A stretch of 61,700 nucleotides of DNA from positions 1 through 61,700 of IMG/VR virus record IMGVR_UViG_3300042890_003048. One strand, 5' to 3'. Source of the DNA: a virus. Positions 51,414 to 60,600 of the stretch are shown here, piece after piece (the stretch's first letter is position 1; each line of letters opens with the position of its first letter). The notes beneath the pieces are model-generated. The model made no database searches and was not told where the DNA came from. It was given only the letters and a program-made list of their open reading frames with translations. The translations under genes and the position numbers were made by a program.

Positions 51414-54236
51414 TCAAACGATCAGACGTACGGCAATGTTATTGAGGGCATACGGAACCGAAATATTGACCGTGACGTTCAACTTGTCCTTAAGCAAGCT
51501 GTCTTGTACAACGGCGAGATCCGCGTACGCAATCAGCACAGGACCCGTAGTTGAGGTATTTACGGTGAATGTATCCAGCGATTCACGCAGCGCCAGAGAT
51601 ACACGGTTAATAATATTTTGGTTGATGTTGTAAATGCCGATGAATGGATCAAGCACATCGCGCACAGCGTAACTGACAAAGTCTACATTTCGCGTAACCG
51701 ATTCTTCACGCTGATTGATATCAGTGTATGTACCGGTTGTGAGTGCGTGCCGTGCAAAAATCTGGCCGTTGTTACCATTCTGCGTCACGATGAATACGCC
51801 GGAAGCTGCCAACGTATCTAATTGCGCACGGTTAAACTTTGCCGTGGTGCGCGCAGCCCGAGAGTAACCAACGATTTCAACGCGAGTCATTGGCTGCTGT
51901 GGAAGCAAGCCAGCAGACAAACCGGCCAAGGACGCTGCAAGGAAATAACCTTCCATGACAGTGCCGCTGGATTCGATCGTGTCAGGCCATACTGCGCGAA
52001 TGCGGCGGGAACCCCAACTGCCGGCATCCAAAGCAATTTCAGCCGCTTCAGCTGTCGCACTGAGCGAACGCCAGATTTCAATCTTAGCCGCAGAATTAAT
52101 CGGAGCGGCTGGCCCCGATACAAGCCGTAACTGATCTTCTGACACAACCTCAGCAATTATGTATTCCGAGTAAGTGGTGCCACCAAAACCATCACCTACA
52201 TAAGCGGCGCGCACAATGTCACCCACGCGCACACCATTAGTGACAAAATCACCGTTTGCGTTGGTGTTATTAACGATGGTGAACTGTGAACCGGAGGTGT
52301 CAGGATCGTCAACAATCGTAGCCAAGCATGTTTCGCCATCAGAAGTGGTAGCTGTGACATGGTTGACTACGGTCGAGCCGGCTGATACTACAGGAATTTC
52401 TGGAACACCTGCAAGGTTTACCCACAAGACGCGCCACAAACCGCGTTCAGGCGACGACAGAGCAGTTACATGTGCGGCATAAAGATCCAATACCGTACGA
52501 TTGCGGGTCAGCGGCACAAGATTGTAAACATCGTCACGACCAAGCAGTGCTTCCAGCACATCGGCCCACGCTGTAGCATCGTCCGGATTACTAACAGCCG
52601 TGTACCCAACGGCGGTACCATTGCTGTTTTCAAGCGCCTTGAACACGCCCCACTTAAGTGGATTGTCTGGGTCAAGCACGCCGGAAATTGCATCATCAAT
52701 TTCACCAACGTTGCTGATAAAATTTACTTCGTTGGTAAGAGTCTGCACCCAAGCCCGGTATTCAACGTGCACAGCACCGTAGCCCTTGGATGATTCAGAA
52801 ACAACATCCAAAGCCAATTGAACACCTGAGTTTGTCCAAGTTGAATCGTACGCAACCATACCGGAGTACACGCTAAGTTCTGTTTCACTGGTATCCCAGT
52901 TAAGCAGTGGTGCAAATCCGGTGCGGTTCTTGGTGACGTTCAGCACTGGCTTGCGAATGTACAAAGTGACTTCAACTTGAGCACCGGCCGTAATGCCTGT
53001 GTCAAGGCTGTGCCCAAGTTCAATCGTCCGGTAATTGCCAGATGACGTACCTGTGCATTCAATATAATACTTGTCGCCTTTGCGTAAGCCGGCGCCCGTA
53101 AGTGTAATGGTGACACCAACAGTGCCAACAGCTACAGCTGTAGCAGACGCAGAAACCGTAGTAGGACCAGAAACGTCTGCGCCATTGCTGGTTGAAACAG
53201 AAATTTGTGGCTTTGTTGCGGAGGAGAACAAACCGCCCCGAGTTACTTCAACAACGTATGTGGTGTCTACGGCTGAATCGTACGTGCCACCAGAAGCTGA
53301 AGTTGCTGGTGCAAAATTGTCAGTTACGTTGATGCGCCAACGCTGACCGATGATCAAATCATCGGCAGAAACGTCGTCGGCAGTAGCTGATGCAGAACAG
53401 CCGCCGGTAGCAGAATTGAAGAATTCAACAGTCAGGCCGCGCGTACCGATAGTGGTAGCTTGAAAAGCTGCTGCCGGTACAACTTCAGCAACATCATCAT
53501 TGCCTGAACCGGAAAGGATACGCAACGTAGCTGTCGTCAGATCCCCGTTAACAGAACCGCCGGTGACAATAATATCGTATGTTTCGTTAATGTCGCCGCT
53601 AGGAAGACCGTCGTAAGCTGTTACGTTGGCGAGCGGATACACGCAGTTATCGGCGCCGGCAAGCTTAACAACCGTAGCTGCGGCCGATTGCGTAGTACCG
53701 TTATTCGTATCTGCGGACGAGGCGCCAACAACAGCGGCAACAACGTCTGGAATTAAATTTTTAACGTATGTCCACAATGTCACAGATACGCCGCTTGACA
53801 ATCCGCGCACTTTAACAACATCACCCGCAGCAACGTCACGATCATAAAAATCGGCTGAGCGCGGGTATGCGGTGCCGTTGGCTTTAAATGCCTTGGTTGC
53901 TGAGCGGATACGATTGCTGTAACCACTAACTTTTGTGATTACTGAACCAGTTGACAATCCGTCTTCATAATATTTGAGCAGCGCGTCTTTGATGTAGACC
54001 TTAACGTAACCTTCGTCTACTATGGCGCCAGCGGGGAGAGTAGGCCATGCATAGTTGTTGTCAAGAACGGTATCGTAGTAGCCCAAAAGGCCCTTAGACC
54101 GTTCATTTTCTTCCGCATAACGCAATAGATATGCGTGCGGGCCGGAGATATGGGCGTTCAATGGATTACCATTGGCAACCACAGCCGCCTGAAAATCTTG
54201 AAAAACTTGAACTTGCGGAAGAACGTACGTAGCCAT
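51414..54236 (-). CDS. Tail sheath protein
   Basis: A 940-residue contractile sheath protein, longer than the 400-700 residues common for such proteins. The N-terminus has LPQVQVFQDFQ and the core ALRESLDTFTVNTSTTGPV with VVQDSLLKDKLNVTVNISV at the end, matching the sheath C-terminal domain. The extra length comes from strand-rich, Ala/Val/Thr-rich insertions (for example VSASATAVAVGTVGVTITL), probably Ig-like outer protrusions. The start is ATG 54236 with GGAGG eight bases upstream. Confidence 0.8.
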   Translation of the reverse strand: MATYVLPQVQVFQDFQAAVVANGNPLNAHISGPHAYLLRYAEENERSKGLLGYYDTVLDNNYAWPTLPAGAIVDEGYVKVYIKDALLKYYEDGLSTGSVITKVSGYSNRIRSATKAFKANGTAYPRSADFYDRDVAAGDVVKVRGLSSGVSVTLWTYVKNLIPDVVAAVVGASSADTNNGTTQSAAATVVKLAGADNCVYPLANVTAYDGLPSGDINETYDIIVTGGSVNGDLTTATLRILSGSGNDDVAEVVPAAAFQATTIGTRGLTVEFFNSATGGCSASATADDVSADDLIIGQRWRINVTDNFAPATSASGGTYDSAVDTTYVVEVTRGGLFSSATKPQISVSTSNGADVSGPTTVSASATAVAVGTVGVTITLTGAGLRKGDKYYIECTGTSSGNYRTIELGHSLDTGITAGAQVEVTLYIRKPVLNVTKNRTGFAPLLNWDTSETELSVYSGMVAYDSTWTNSGVQLALDVVSESSKGYGAVHVEYRAWVQTLTNEVNFISNVGEIDDAISGVLDPDNPLKWGVFKALENSNGTAVGYTAVSNPDDATAWADVLEALLGRDDVYNLVPLTRNRTVLDLYAAHVTALSSPERGLWRVLWVNLAGVPEIPVVSAGSTVVNHVTATTSDGETCLATIVDDPDTSGSQFTIVNNTNANGDFVTNGVRVGDIVRAAYVGDGFGGTTYSEYIIAEVVSEDQLRLVSGPAAPINSAAKIEIWRSLSATAEAAEIALDAGSWGSRRIRAVWPDTIESSGTVMEGYFLAASLAGLSAGLLPQQPMTRVEIVGYSRAARTTAKFNRAQLDTLAASGVFIVTQNGNNGQIFARHALTTGTYTDINQREESVTRNVDFVSYAVRDVLDPFIGIYNINQNIINRVSLALRESLDTFTVNTSTTGPVLIAYADLAVVQDSLLKDKLNVTVNISVPYALNNIAVRLIV

Positions 54237-54282
54237 TTTCTGTACCTCCAAGCCTGTATTCGTTATACAACCAAGGCAAAAC

Positions 54283-54996
54283 CTAAGTCAAATTTACGCC
54301 GTCCAACAACGTACTAAGTTTAATACCTTGCAGACGCAACGCTTCCTGCCGAATCTTCCATGCTTCCTGATACGCCCAGCCGATAGTCACAGGAATCACA
54401 AATGATTCTTTAGCTTCCTCGATTTCGGCAATCGGTCCAACGTCTGTGACAACTAATCTAAATAAATTCAACGTATCCATTAGAACGGGCGCAAACTGTG
54501 TAATCTCGCGCTGCACTTCGGTGGCTAAAATTTCAGCACTTGCGCCAGATGCATGAATGCAAAATAACGTATGTGATCCCGCCCACCAAGTTGCATAACA
54601 ACTATTACCGGAATCGTCTACACCTGCTTGATCGCCAACCAACATACGTGTATTTGAATACTGGTTGCGTTTAATCAAAATAGCGGGACGCTTCTCGGCA
54701 AGATCACCACGCCAACGGTGAATGCTCTCTATCAATATACCCGTTGTTAAATCTTCCTTCCAAATGTAACGACGCAAATCGTGCTGTTCTATATTTTCTG
54801 CCTGAAAATGCCGTGTTAATAAATCTCTAAAAAATCCTGTCAACATGATGGGCTGCAAACCCATTTGACACAACGAATTAATTTGCAAACCGTCTGTCGC
54901 ACGAGAGCTACGGCCTTTAGCCTGTTCGTTACTACCGAAGCCCGTACCCTGACTGAGAGAATCCGGCGGGCACCAATTGTCCGGTGTCTGAGTCAC
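54283..54996 (-). CDS. Putative tail terminator/neck protein (237 aa)
   Basis: The body has FFRDLLTRHFQAENIE, a W-E-D and 'LTTGILIESIHRW' segment, RPAILIKRNQY, 'CYATWWAGSHTLFCIHAS', and a C-terminal helix-strand region ending VTIGWAYQEAWKIRQ. This looks like neck or tail-completion proteins (gp15-like terminator) that cap the tube and sheath before head joining. GTG 54996 has AGGGA seven bases upstream. It is directly upstream of the sheath gene, where the tail terminator is often found. Family assigned by pattern only. Confidence 0.5.
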   Translation of the reverse strand: MTQTPDNWCPPDSLSQGTGFGSNEQAKGRSSRATDGLQINSLCQMGLQPIMLTGFFRDLLTRHFQAENIEQHDLRRYIWKEDLTTGILIESIHRWRGDLAEKRPAILIKRNQYSNTRMLVGDQAGVDDSGNSCYATWWAGSHTLFCIHASGASAEILATEVQREITQFAPVLMDTLNLFRLVVTDVGPIAEIEEAKESFVIPVTIGWAYQEAWKIRQEALRLQGIKLSTLLDGVNLT

Positions 54997-55147
54997 GTGT
55001 CGTTCCCTTTCCTAAAAGACGTTCCATCAAACGTTCATTATCAGGTTCAAACTTTTTCATTTGCATTGTCTCTAAACCAAATCTTACAGCATCACCCGTT
55101 TTTTGGGATGCGTTTGCTGCTTTAGTATTATTTGCGGAACTTGCCAT
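54932..55147 (-). CDS. Hypothetical small protein in neck cluster (71 aa)
   Basis: A short protein with a Ser/Ala-rich N-terminus and a basic helix (ERLMERLLGKGTT); no domain recognised. It overlaps the start of the terminator-like gene by 65 bp in another frame, which is large but each start has a usable site. It could be a neck cofactor. Confidence 0.42.
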   Translation of the reverse strand: MASSANNTKAANASQKTGDAVRFGLETMQMKKFEPDNERLMERLLGKGTTRDSDTGQLVPAGFSQSGYGLR

Positions 55148-55153
55148 ATAACC

Positions 55154-56041
55154 TCACACACAATGAATGCTTTGAAAATCACGTGGGATTTCAATCGTAT
55201 AGACAGGACTGGTGTATGCAATTGGACGCATTTCTACTTGCGCTAACAACGGTACTCCACGAATCTCAGCAATGTTTTGCACCGAGTGAATGTAATACCT
55301 GTCGTCAGTCTTATCTGAAACCCAAATATCATCTTCCGACATCAAGTCTATTGCGATCATACGCGCCTGTACAATCACGTCGTTAATTGTACCTCTAGCT
55401 TGCCCAGCATCTAATTCAATGTGCCGACGTGCTGGACTGAGTTCCGCCCAAATGCAACTCATTGGATAAAAATAGCCGCAGCGAAAACCTGTACCGTAAC
55501 AGGTTGGACAATATGCATCTCGTGGTTCGTTGGTTTGTAAATCTGTGCACACAGGACATCGTTGCCCCGTCCACCGGCGTTTAAGCAGATAACCTTCTTG
55601 ACCGCCCGGACCCACACGGAAAGCCAAACGATTTTGTCGGATAATCTCTCGTGCGTGCCTCCAACCACGTCTATCCAGTACACCCAGTCCAAAAACAGGC
55701 GCAGAGTAATACGTACCCAATGGCGTTGTTAATTTTACCCTGTAGTGCGTGTATTGAGTTTTACCCCACACACGTTGTTCTGGATCGATGGCGCAATACT
55801 GGTTTTCAACAGGAAGACCTACATTTTCCCAAGCATCAGTATCGGCGCCAGAAATTGAAGCTACTTGCAATTGAAATACTAACGGACCCGGATCAATAAA
55901 CGTTTGTAGCAATTCCCACATGATCTTGGAACCGCCACGGATAACATGACTGACGATAACGCGATCAAATACCGCAGGACATGACGTACTGCACGGTTGA
56001 CACGAATTACGATCATCACTTTGTGTGGCATCCCAGTACAT
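55154..56041 (-). CDS. Neck protein with zinc-ribbon motif (295 aa)
   Basis: The central part reads EGYLLKRRWTGQRCPVC, then a linker, then CPTCYGTGFRCGY, a four-Cys zinc-ribbon-like knuckle within a strand-rich protein. It is preceded by a WDATQSDDRNSCQPCS N-terminus also rich in Cys. Proteins of this form with CYGTGF occur among structural genes of large phages in my memory; I take it as a neck/head-to-tail joining protein, but the role is inferred from location. ATG 56041 has GGAGG five bases upstream. Confidence 0.55.
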   Translation of the reverse strand: MYWDATQSDDRNSCQPCSTSCPAVFDRVIVSHVIRGGSKIMWELLQTFIDPGPLVFQLQVASISGADTDAWENVGLPVENQYCAIDPEQRVWGKTQYTHYRVKLTTPLGTYYSAPVFGLGVLDRRGWRHAREIIRQNRLAFRVGPGGQEGYLLKRRWTGQRCPVCTDLQTNEPRDAYCPTCYGTGFRCGYFYPMSCIWAELSPARRHIELDAGQARGTINDVIVQARMIAIDLMSEDDIWVSDKTDDRYYIHSVQNIAEIRGVPLLAQVEMRPIAYTSPVYTIEIPRDFQSIHCV

Positions 56042-56066
56042 GGTGACCTCCATTCAATAAGTGTTT

Positions 56067-57260
56067 TTACCAACCGTATCGAATGGTGTACGAAGATTCC
56101 TGAATTCCATAAATTAGTTTAGTGTTAATTTCAACTTTCTTGGTCTGACACCATACAGCATATTCTTGCAATAAACGTTGACCTTCTGCCATGTATTCGC
56201 GTTCTTTGTTTTTATCGTCAATAGCAACACCACCCGCCTGATGCGCTAATCGATTTCGGCGATAATGGTTGGCAGACATTACGTGTAAATGCCCTGCAAT
56301 AGCTCTGAGCCAAGGTTCACGGTAAGGAAAACTGCGTGTCGTGTGATAGGCGGAACTGATAGGGGGAGACATTAAATTCCAGTCTTCTACAGGCTTAGTC
56401 ATGGCGTGCAGAATCTGGTCATCAGAAAATTCCACGTCATCCAGTAATATGTTTTCGCTGGCAGACGAATCCATAATCTGTTGTCTGATTTCCTTGATGG
56501 TGGGAGGGCCAAAATCCGCAAAAAGGGTTTCGTTATCTGACGGAAACAAAGACCTCTCTACCAATACGAAAGAATCATCGACGCCAAGAAGTTTGTCTTT
56601 ACTAGAAAAAACACCCCACGAAATACGATACAACCCCGAGTTCTCAACAAGAGCAGCAGGAAGAACGGCCTGCAAAACACCATTAACGGGATCAGGCGAA
56701 GTTACAGTCAGTTCCCAGTTTGGATTAACAGTGTCAGATGGACCGCTCGCCATCGCTTCTTTGGCCCTGAGTTTGCCGTAGCCTGTGGGACTGGCACTAA
56801 GACTTGCCGAATCAGCAATTACAACAATCTCAGGAAAAATTGAACTTAAATTCATAGGGTTGCCTTTACGGTCCCTGAATATGTGTTCGAGTGTTGCTGT
56901 CATACCTTGGGGCACGATAAATGCCTTAGATCTGGTGGCTATTTTGCAGTCATCAAGTTCAGGAATACCCGCCGTGATGATGGTGCTAAGTTCGCTGACG
57001 TCAAATGTGCCTTCGGAAATAATCTGAGTAGCAGCATTACCCTTCCACTGGTAATAGTGCGTGCCGGGTTGAGTCGTCACAAAATCGTACAGGTATTCAC
57101 CAAAAGCCTTACGCGTAATGGTGCCGGGATAATTGGCGTTCTCAAAAGATGTATCAGGCTGCTTAATTGCCAAGATCACTGTGGTGGGGTCTACGGCAAC
57201 ACCCAAAGCGTTCCTGAAAACCACAAGCAGCCTGACTGTATTTCCAACCATGTAATTCAT
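56067..57260 (-). CDS. Neck/head-completion protein with Ig-like N-terminus (397 aa)
   Basis: Residues 1-95 form an Ig-like domain (VRLLVVFRNALGVAVDPTTV; YDFVTTQPGTHYYQWKG) duplicated as the separate 94-aa protein encoded upstream. The middle is strand-rich (residues 100-250), and the C-terminal 150 residues are helical, with DFGPPTIKEIRQQIMDSS and ILHAMTKPVEDWN, a pattern seen in head-completion/connector proteins. It may bridge capsid and tail. ATG 57260 has AGGGAG six bases upstream. Confidence 0.5.
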   Translation of the reverse strand: MNYMVGNTVRLLVVFRNALGVAVDPTTVILAIKQPDTSFENANYPGTITRKAFGEYLYDFVTTQPGTHYYQWKGNAATQIISEGTFDVSELSTIITAGIPELDDCKIATRSKAFIVPQGMTATLEHIFRDRKGNPMNLSSIFPEIVVIADSASLSASPTGYGKLRAKEAMASGPSDTVNPNWELTVTSPDPVNGVLQAVLPAALVENSGLYRISWGVFSSKDKLLGVDDSFVLVERSLFPSDNETLFADFGPPTIKEIRQQIMDSSASENILLDDVEFSDDQILHAMTKPVEDWNLMSPPISSAYHTTRSFPYREPWLRAIAGHLHVMSANHYRRNRLAHQAGGVAIDDKNKEREYMAEGQRLLQEYAVWCQTKKVEINTKLIYGIQESSYTIRYGW

Positions 57261-57307
57261 AGAACGCTCCCTTTGTAGTTACCTAATCCTATCACGGTTG
57301 AATTCTT

Positions 57308-57317
57308 TAAGTACTTA
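57308..57317. promoter_or_regulatory. Palindrome TAAGTACTTA upstream of neck gene
   Basis: Overlaps the stop of the 94-aa Ig-like gene and lies 48 bp upstream of the 397-aa gene's start. The same palindrome lies close to three other gene starts in this window. Here the distance would fit a promoter -10 region. Confidence 0.4.
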
Positions 57318-57599
57318 TACAAAAGCCGACTCTGCGACTTTGAACGAACCCTCTACAGCACCTTGCGCCGTTCCAGTTCCTTCCCAGCGGTATCTATGCG
57401 TACCTGCCGTCGTGGAAAGAAAATCGTATTGGAACTTACCTGTAGCTGTTTGAGTAATGTCCCCGGGATACGTCCATTCAATTACAGTACTGTCAGGCAA
57501 TTTAATCCTCAGTGTTAAACCCGTAGGATCAATAAACGCGCCTGACGTTGTTTGAAACGTCACCAACAACCTAATCAAATCGCCGATCGTGTAATTCAT
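57315..57599 (-). CDS. Ig-like protein (94 aa), paralogue of next gene's N-terminus
   Basis: One Ig-like domain with IRLLVTFQTTSGAFIDPTG, then KLPDSTVIEWTYPGDI, and FQYDFLSTTAGTHRYRWEG. It aligns along its full length with residues 1-95 of the 397-aa protein, so one arose by duplication. Small Ig-like proteins decorate phage virions. ATG 57599 has AGGTG four bases upstream. A weak hairpin (57620-57626 with 57640-57646) is upstream of it. Confidence 0.6.
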   Translation of the reverse strand: MNYTIGDLIRLLVTFQTTSGAFIDPTGLTLRIKLPDSTVIEWTYPGDITQTATGKFQYDFLSTTAGTHRYRWEGTGTAQGAVEGSFKVAESAFV

Positions 57600-57656
57600 G
57601 CCACACCTATTAGTTACTGGCGATTAACCTTCTTCATGATAATCGCTAAGGCTGGT

Positions 57657-60600
57657 TTATAGGCCAACAACAGTGGACGACTGCGACGTACCACTTGGAT
57701 TGCCTTTTATAGTGGTCGATGTTGTCTTAGTCGTCGTTGTTTGTTGAGAACTGGATTGCGTGTATTTGTTTGTAATGTTTTCCAACGCAGTAGTGGTTGG
57801 AGCTAATGTGTCAACCGCCGTAGTAGCTGTAACGCCGTCAACCGCAGACAAATACGCATTACTAAAAGCTAGACCATCCAGTGACACGACAATAACAGGA
57901 TTTAGCGTACCAAAAGCAAAAACAGCTTTTAAAAACGCAGCGGAATTACCTGTAAGTACAATCTGTCGAGGTGCCGCAGAAATTCGGCTTAATCTGCGGG
58001 TACTTGCGTCGAACTGTACAAGAACATAAGAAGCATTACCGCCAAGGAGCTTAGATGCCTTGCGCACAGAAGCTTCGGAACTTGTTAGAGCATAGGGCGA
58101 AGGTGGCACTGTCAAACGTCGTGTAAGAGGCGTCGAAACAGATGAACCTATGATCGTATAAGTACTTACTGAAAGTGCCAGATACCGTGCGGCTCTAAGG
58201 CCTGCATCTCGAGGCGTTGAGGCATAAGTCGTTGACGTTGCTGACAATTGCCGAGTTGCACGCAGCGCAGCATCGTTGGCAGTTGCGGTAAAGACAGTGG
58301 TAGCCGTCGCAAAACCATAACCCCGTCTCAGTTCTGAAGAGACAGGCGTTACTTCAAACGTAACAGTGGTAGCTGCAAGTTTTCGAGTGGCTTTAATTGC
58401 TGCTGAAATTGGCGTCAGGTTAAAAGCAACTTGTGTCGCTGTAAGTTTGCGCGTTATGGCCGCACTAATGTCAGTGCCGGTTAAAGTAATAGCACTTGTA
58501 TCAGCCACAACTTTTCGGGCGACTTTAAGGGTGGCCGCAACAGTTGTAACCGCAAAAGTTCTAAGTGTGGCCGTAACCAAAAAGCTACGTAGTAATTGAG
58601 CAGTAATGCCAGTTGAACTAAACGCTGCTACGGATGCTACTAATTTACGCGCAGACGTAAGGCCAGCGGAATTGTAGGTTCCGGTGTACGTTGCGGTCGT
58701 TGCAGGCAAATACCGGGTTGTGGATAAACCTGAAGTTGTAGCGGTAACAACGAAAGATTGAGTTGCTGCAATAACGCGCGAATTCTTTTGTAATGCCGCT
58801 GCAATGGCTGTGTACGTAAATGTCTGAGTGGTCGCCGTGACTTGATACGTGCGTAAAAATGTTGCGGATACGCCTGTTAATGTGAATGCGTTTGTTGTTG
58901 CGGCTAGGCTGTGATTAAACAGTACCGATGCGTTTATTCCTGTTAGCGTAAATGCTTCTGCTGTCGGATACAGTTGTGCTGTGCGGCGTAAATTGGCAGA
59001 AATACCTGTAAATGTAAAGTTAGTTGTGGTTGGCGTAATTATGTACGCATTGGCGCTTGTTATTAAAAATCCAACGTCGGGATGCCCAAGCGTAAAATTA
59101 ACTACGGCGGGGGCTATGACACTGCCGCGTAATAAGTTACTGGCATTACCGATAATTGCATAAGTACTTACGTCAGCTGTAAGTTTACGTGCCGCTTTAG
59201 GTGTTGCAGCTATTCCAGTTAAAGCAAATGAGCTTGCTGCGGCTGTCAGTGTGTAATTGTTTAACGTAGCAAGTGTTTGAGTTAGTGTAGTGGTTTGACC
59301 GGTTTCGGAATAGGCACCAGTTGTGGTGGTGAGAGTGTGCGCTATACCAGCTGTTGTTTTAGTTAAAGTTGCAGCAATACCTGTTAATGCAAACGACACT
59401 GCGGTTGCGGACATGGAATAAGCTAAAGGATCTTCCCTAAACTCAATAACGTCTGCATTGCTGGCGGCCAAAGACGGCGCACTGTACGCTGCACCAAATC
59501 CAGTAACGTCTGACCACGCATATGCCGATGCGTAGGGACTACTGTTGCTTCCGATGACTACGGCTCCGGAGCGCGCCGTAATACCAAAACCGTAAGATGG
59601 CGGCAAACTCGCAGGATCCGTAAATTTACTACCAAACCCGGATGCCGCTGAGACGGGATACGCCAATATATAAGGTGAAGATATGTAACTTGCAAACAAC
59701 GTAGAATTTGCGTTTAGAGTTACTTTCTGTATTTGCCCCGATATTCCGAACGGCGGCAAAATTCTGTATCCAAACCCTGTAGCTGATGACCACGAATACG
59801 CAGTTAAATAAAACGGATTTATGTTTGAAGCCAAGACAATTAAATCAGAACGCATCGCAACAGCAGTAGCGCCATTGCTGGGTAAAGTGTTTGAAGGATC
59901 TGCGTATTTTGAGCCAAAGCCTGTAGCCGAAGACCACGGATACGCTACGATATACGGCGTATAGTTTGAACACGCAACAACAGTATCAGATTGTACTGCA
60001 ACGCCATTAAGCGCAAGTAATGTACTGGTGTTAGAATACTTAGTACCAAATCCAGAACTAGGTGAAAAAGCATAAGCAGACAAACCACTGCTGTTTGCAA
60101 GTATTGCGGCATCGGCAAGTAATTTAACTTCTCCACCAAAAGCAAAACTAGAAGAAGCTGGACTTGGATTTGCAAATTTTGTCCCAAAACCTGTGGCAAA
60201 CCACGGATACGCTGTTACATACGGAGTTACGGAGTGCGTGCATATTAATGCCGTAGCTTTAAACGAAATACTGCTTACGCTGGTAGTCGGTAACGTAGTA
60301 GGATCGGTAAATTTAACGCCAAAACCTGTAGACAACCAAGGATATGCAGCTAACGTCGGAGCGGCGCTGTTGGACCCAACAGCAACGGCGCTTCCCGTAG
60401 CCGATCTTATTGCAAATGTAGCTGCGTTACCTGTTGCCGTAAACGTAGCAACAGTAGCAGTCATTCTCGTCGGTGGTCGCAACGTTGCCGCAATGCCAGT
60501 CAACGCAAATGATCTTGTATCGGCGGTAAGCGTAAACGCTGTTGCGGTATTAGGCGAAAACCCTACACCGTTCATTTGGGTACCGCCGGCGCTCGCTGGA

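Noticed and set aside
57620-57646. Terminator between the giant repeat gene and the 94-aa gene
   Set aside because: The 7-bp stem has a 13-nt loop and no T-run on either strand, so I mention it only as a weak hairpin.
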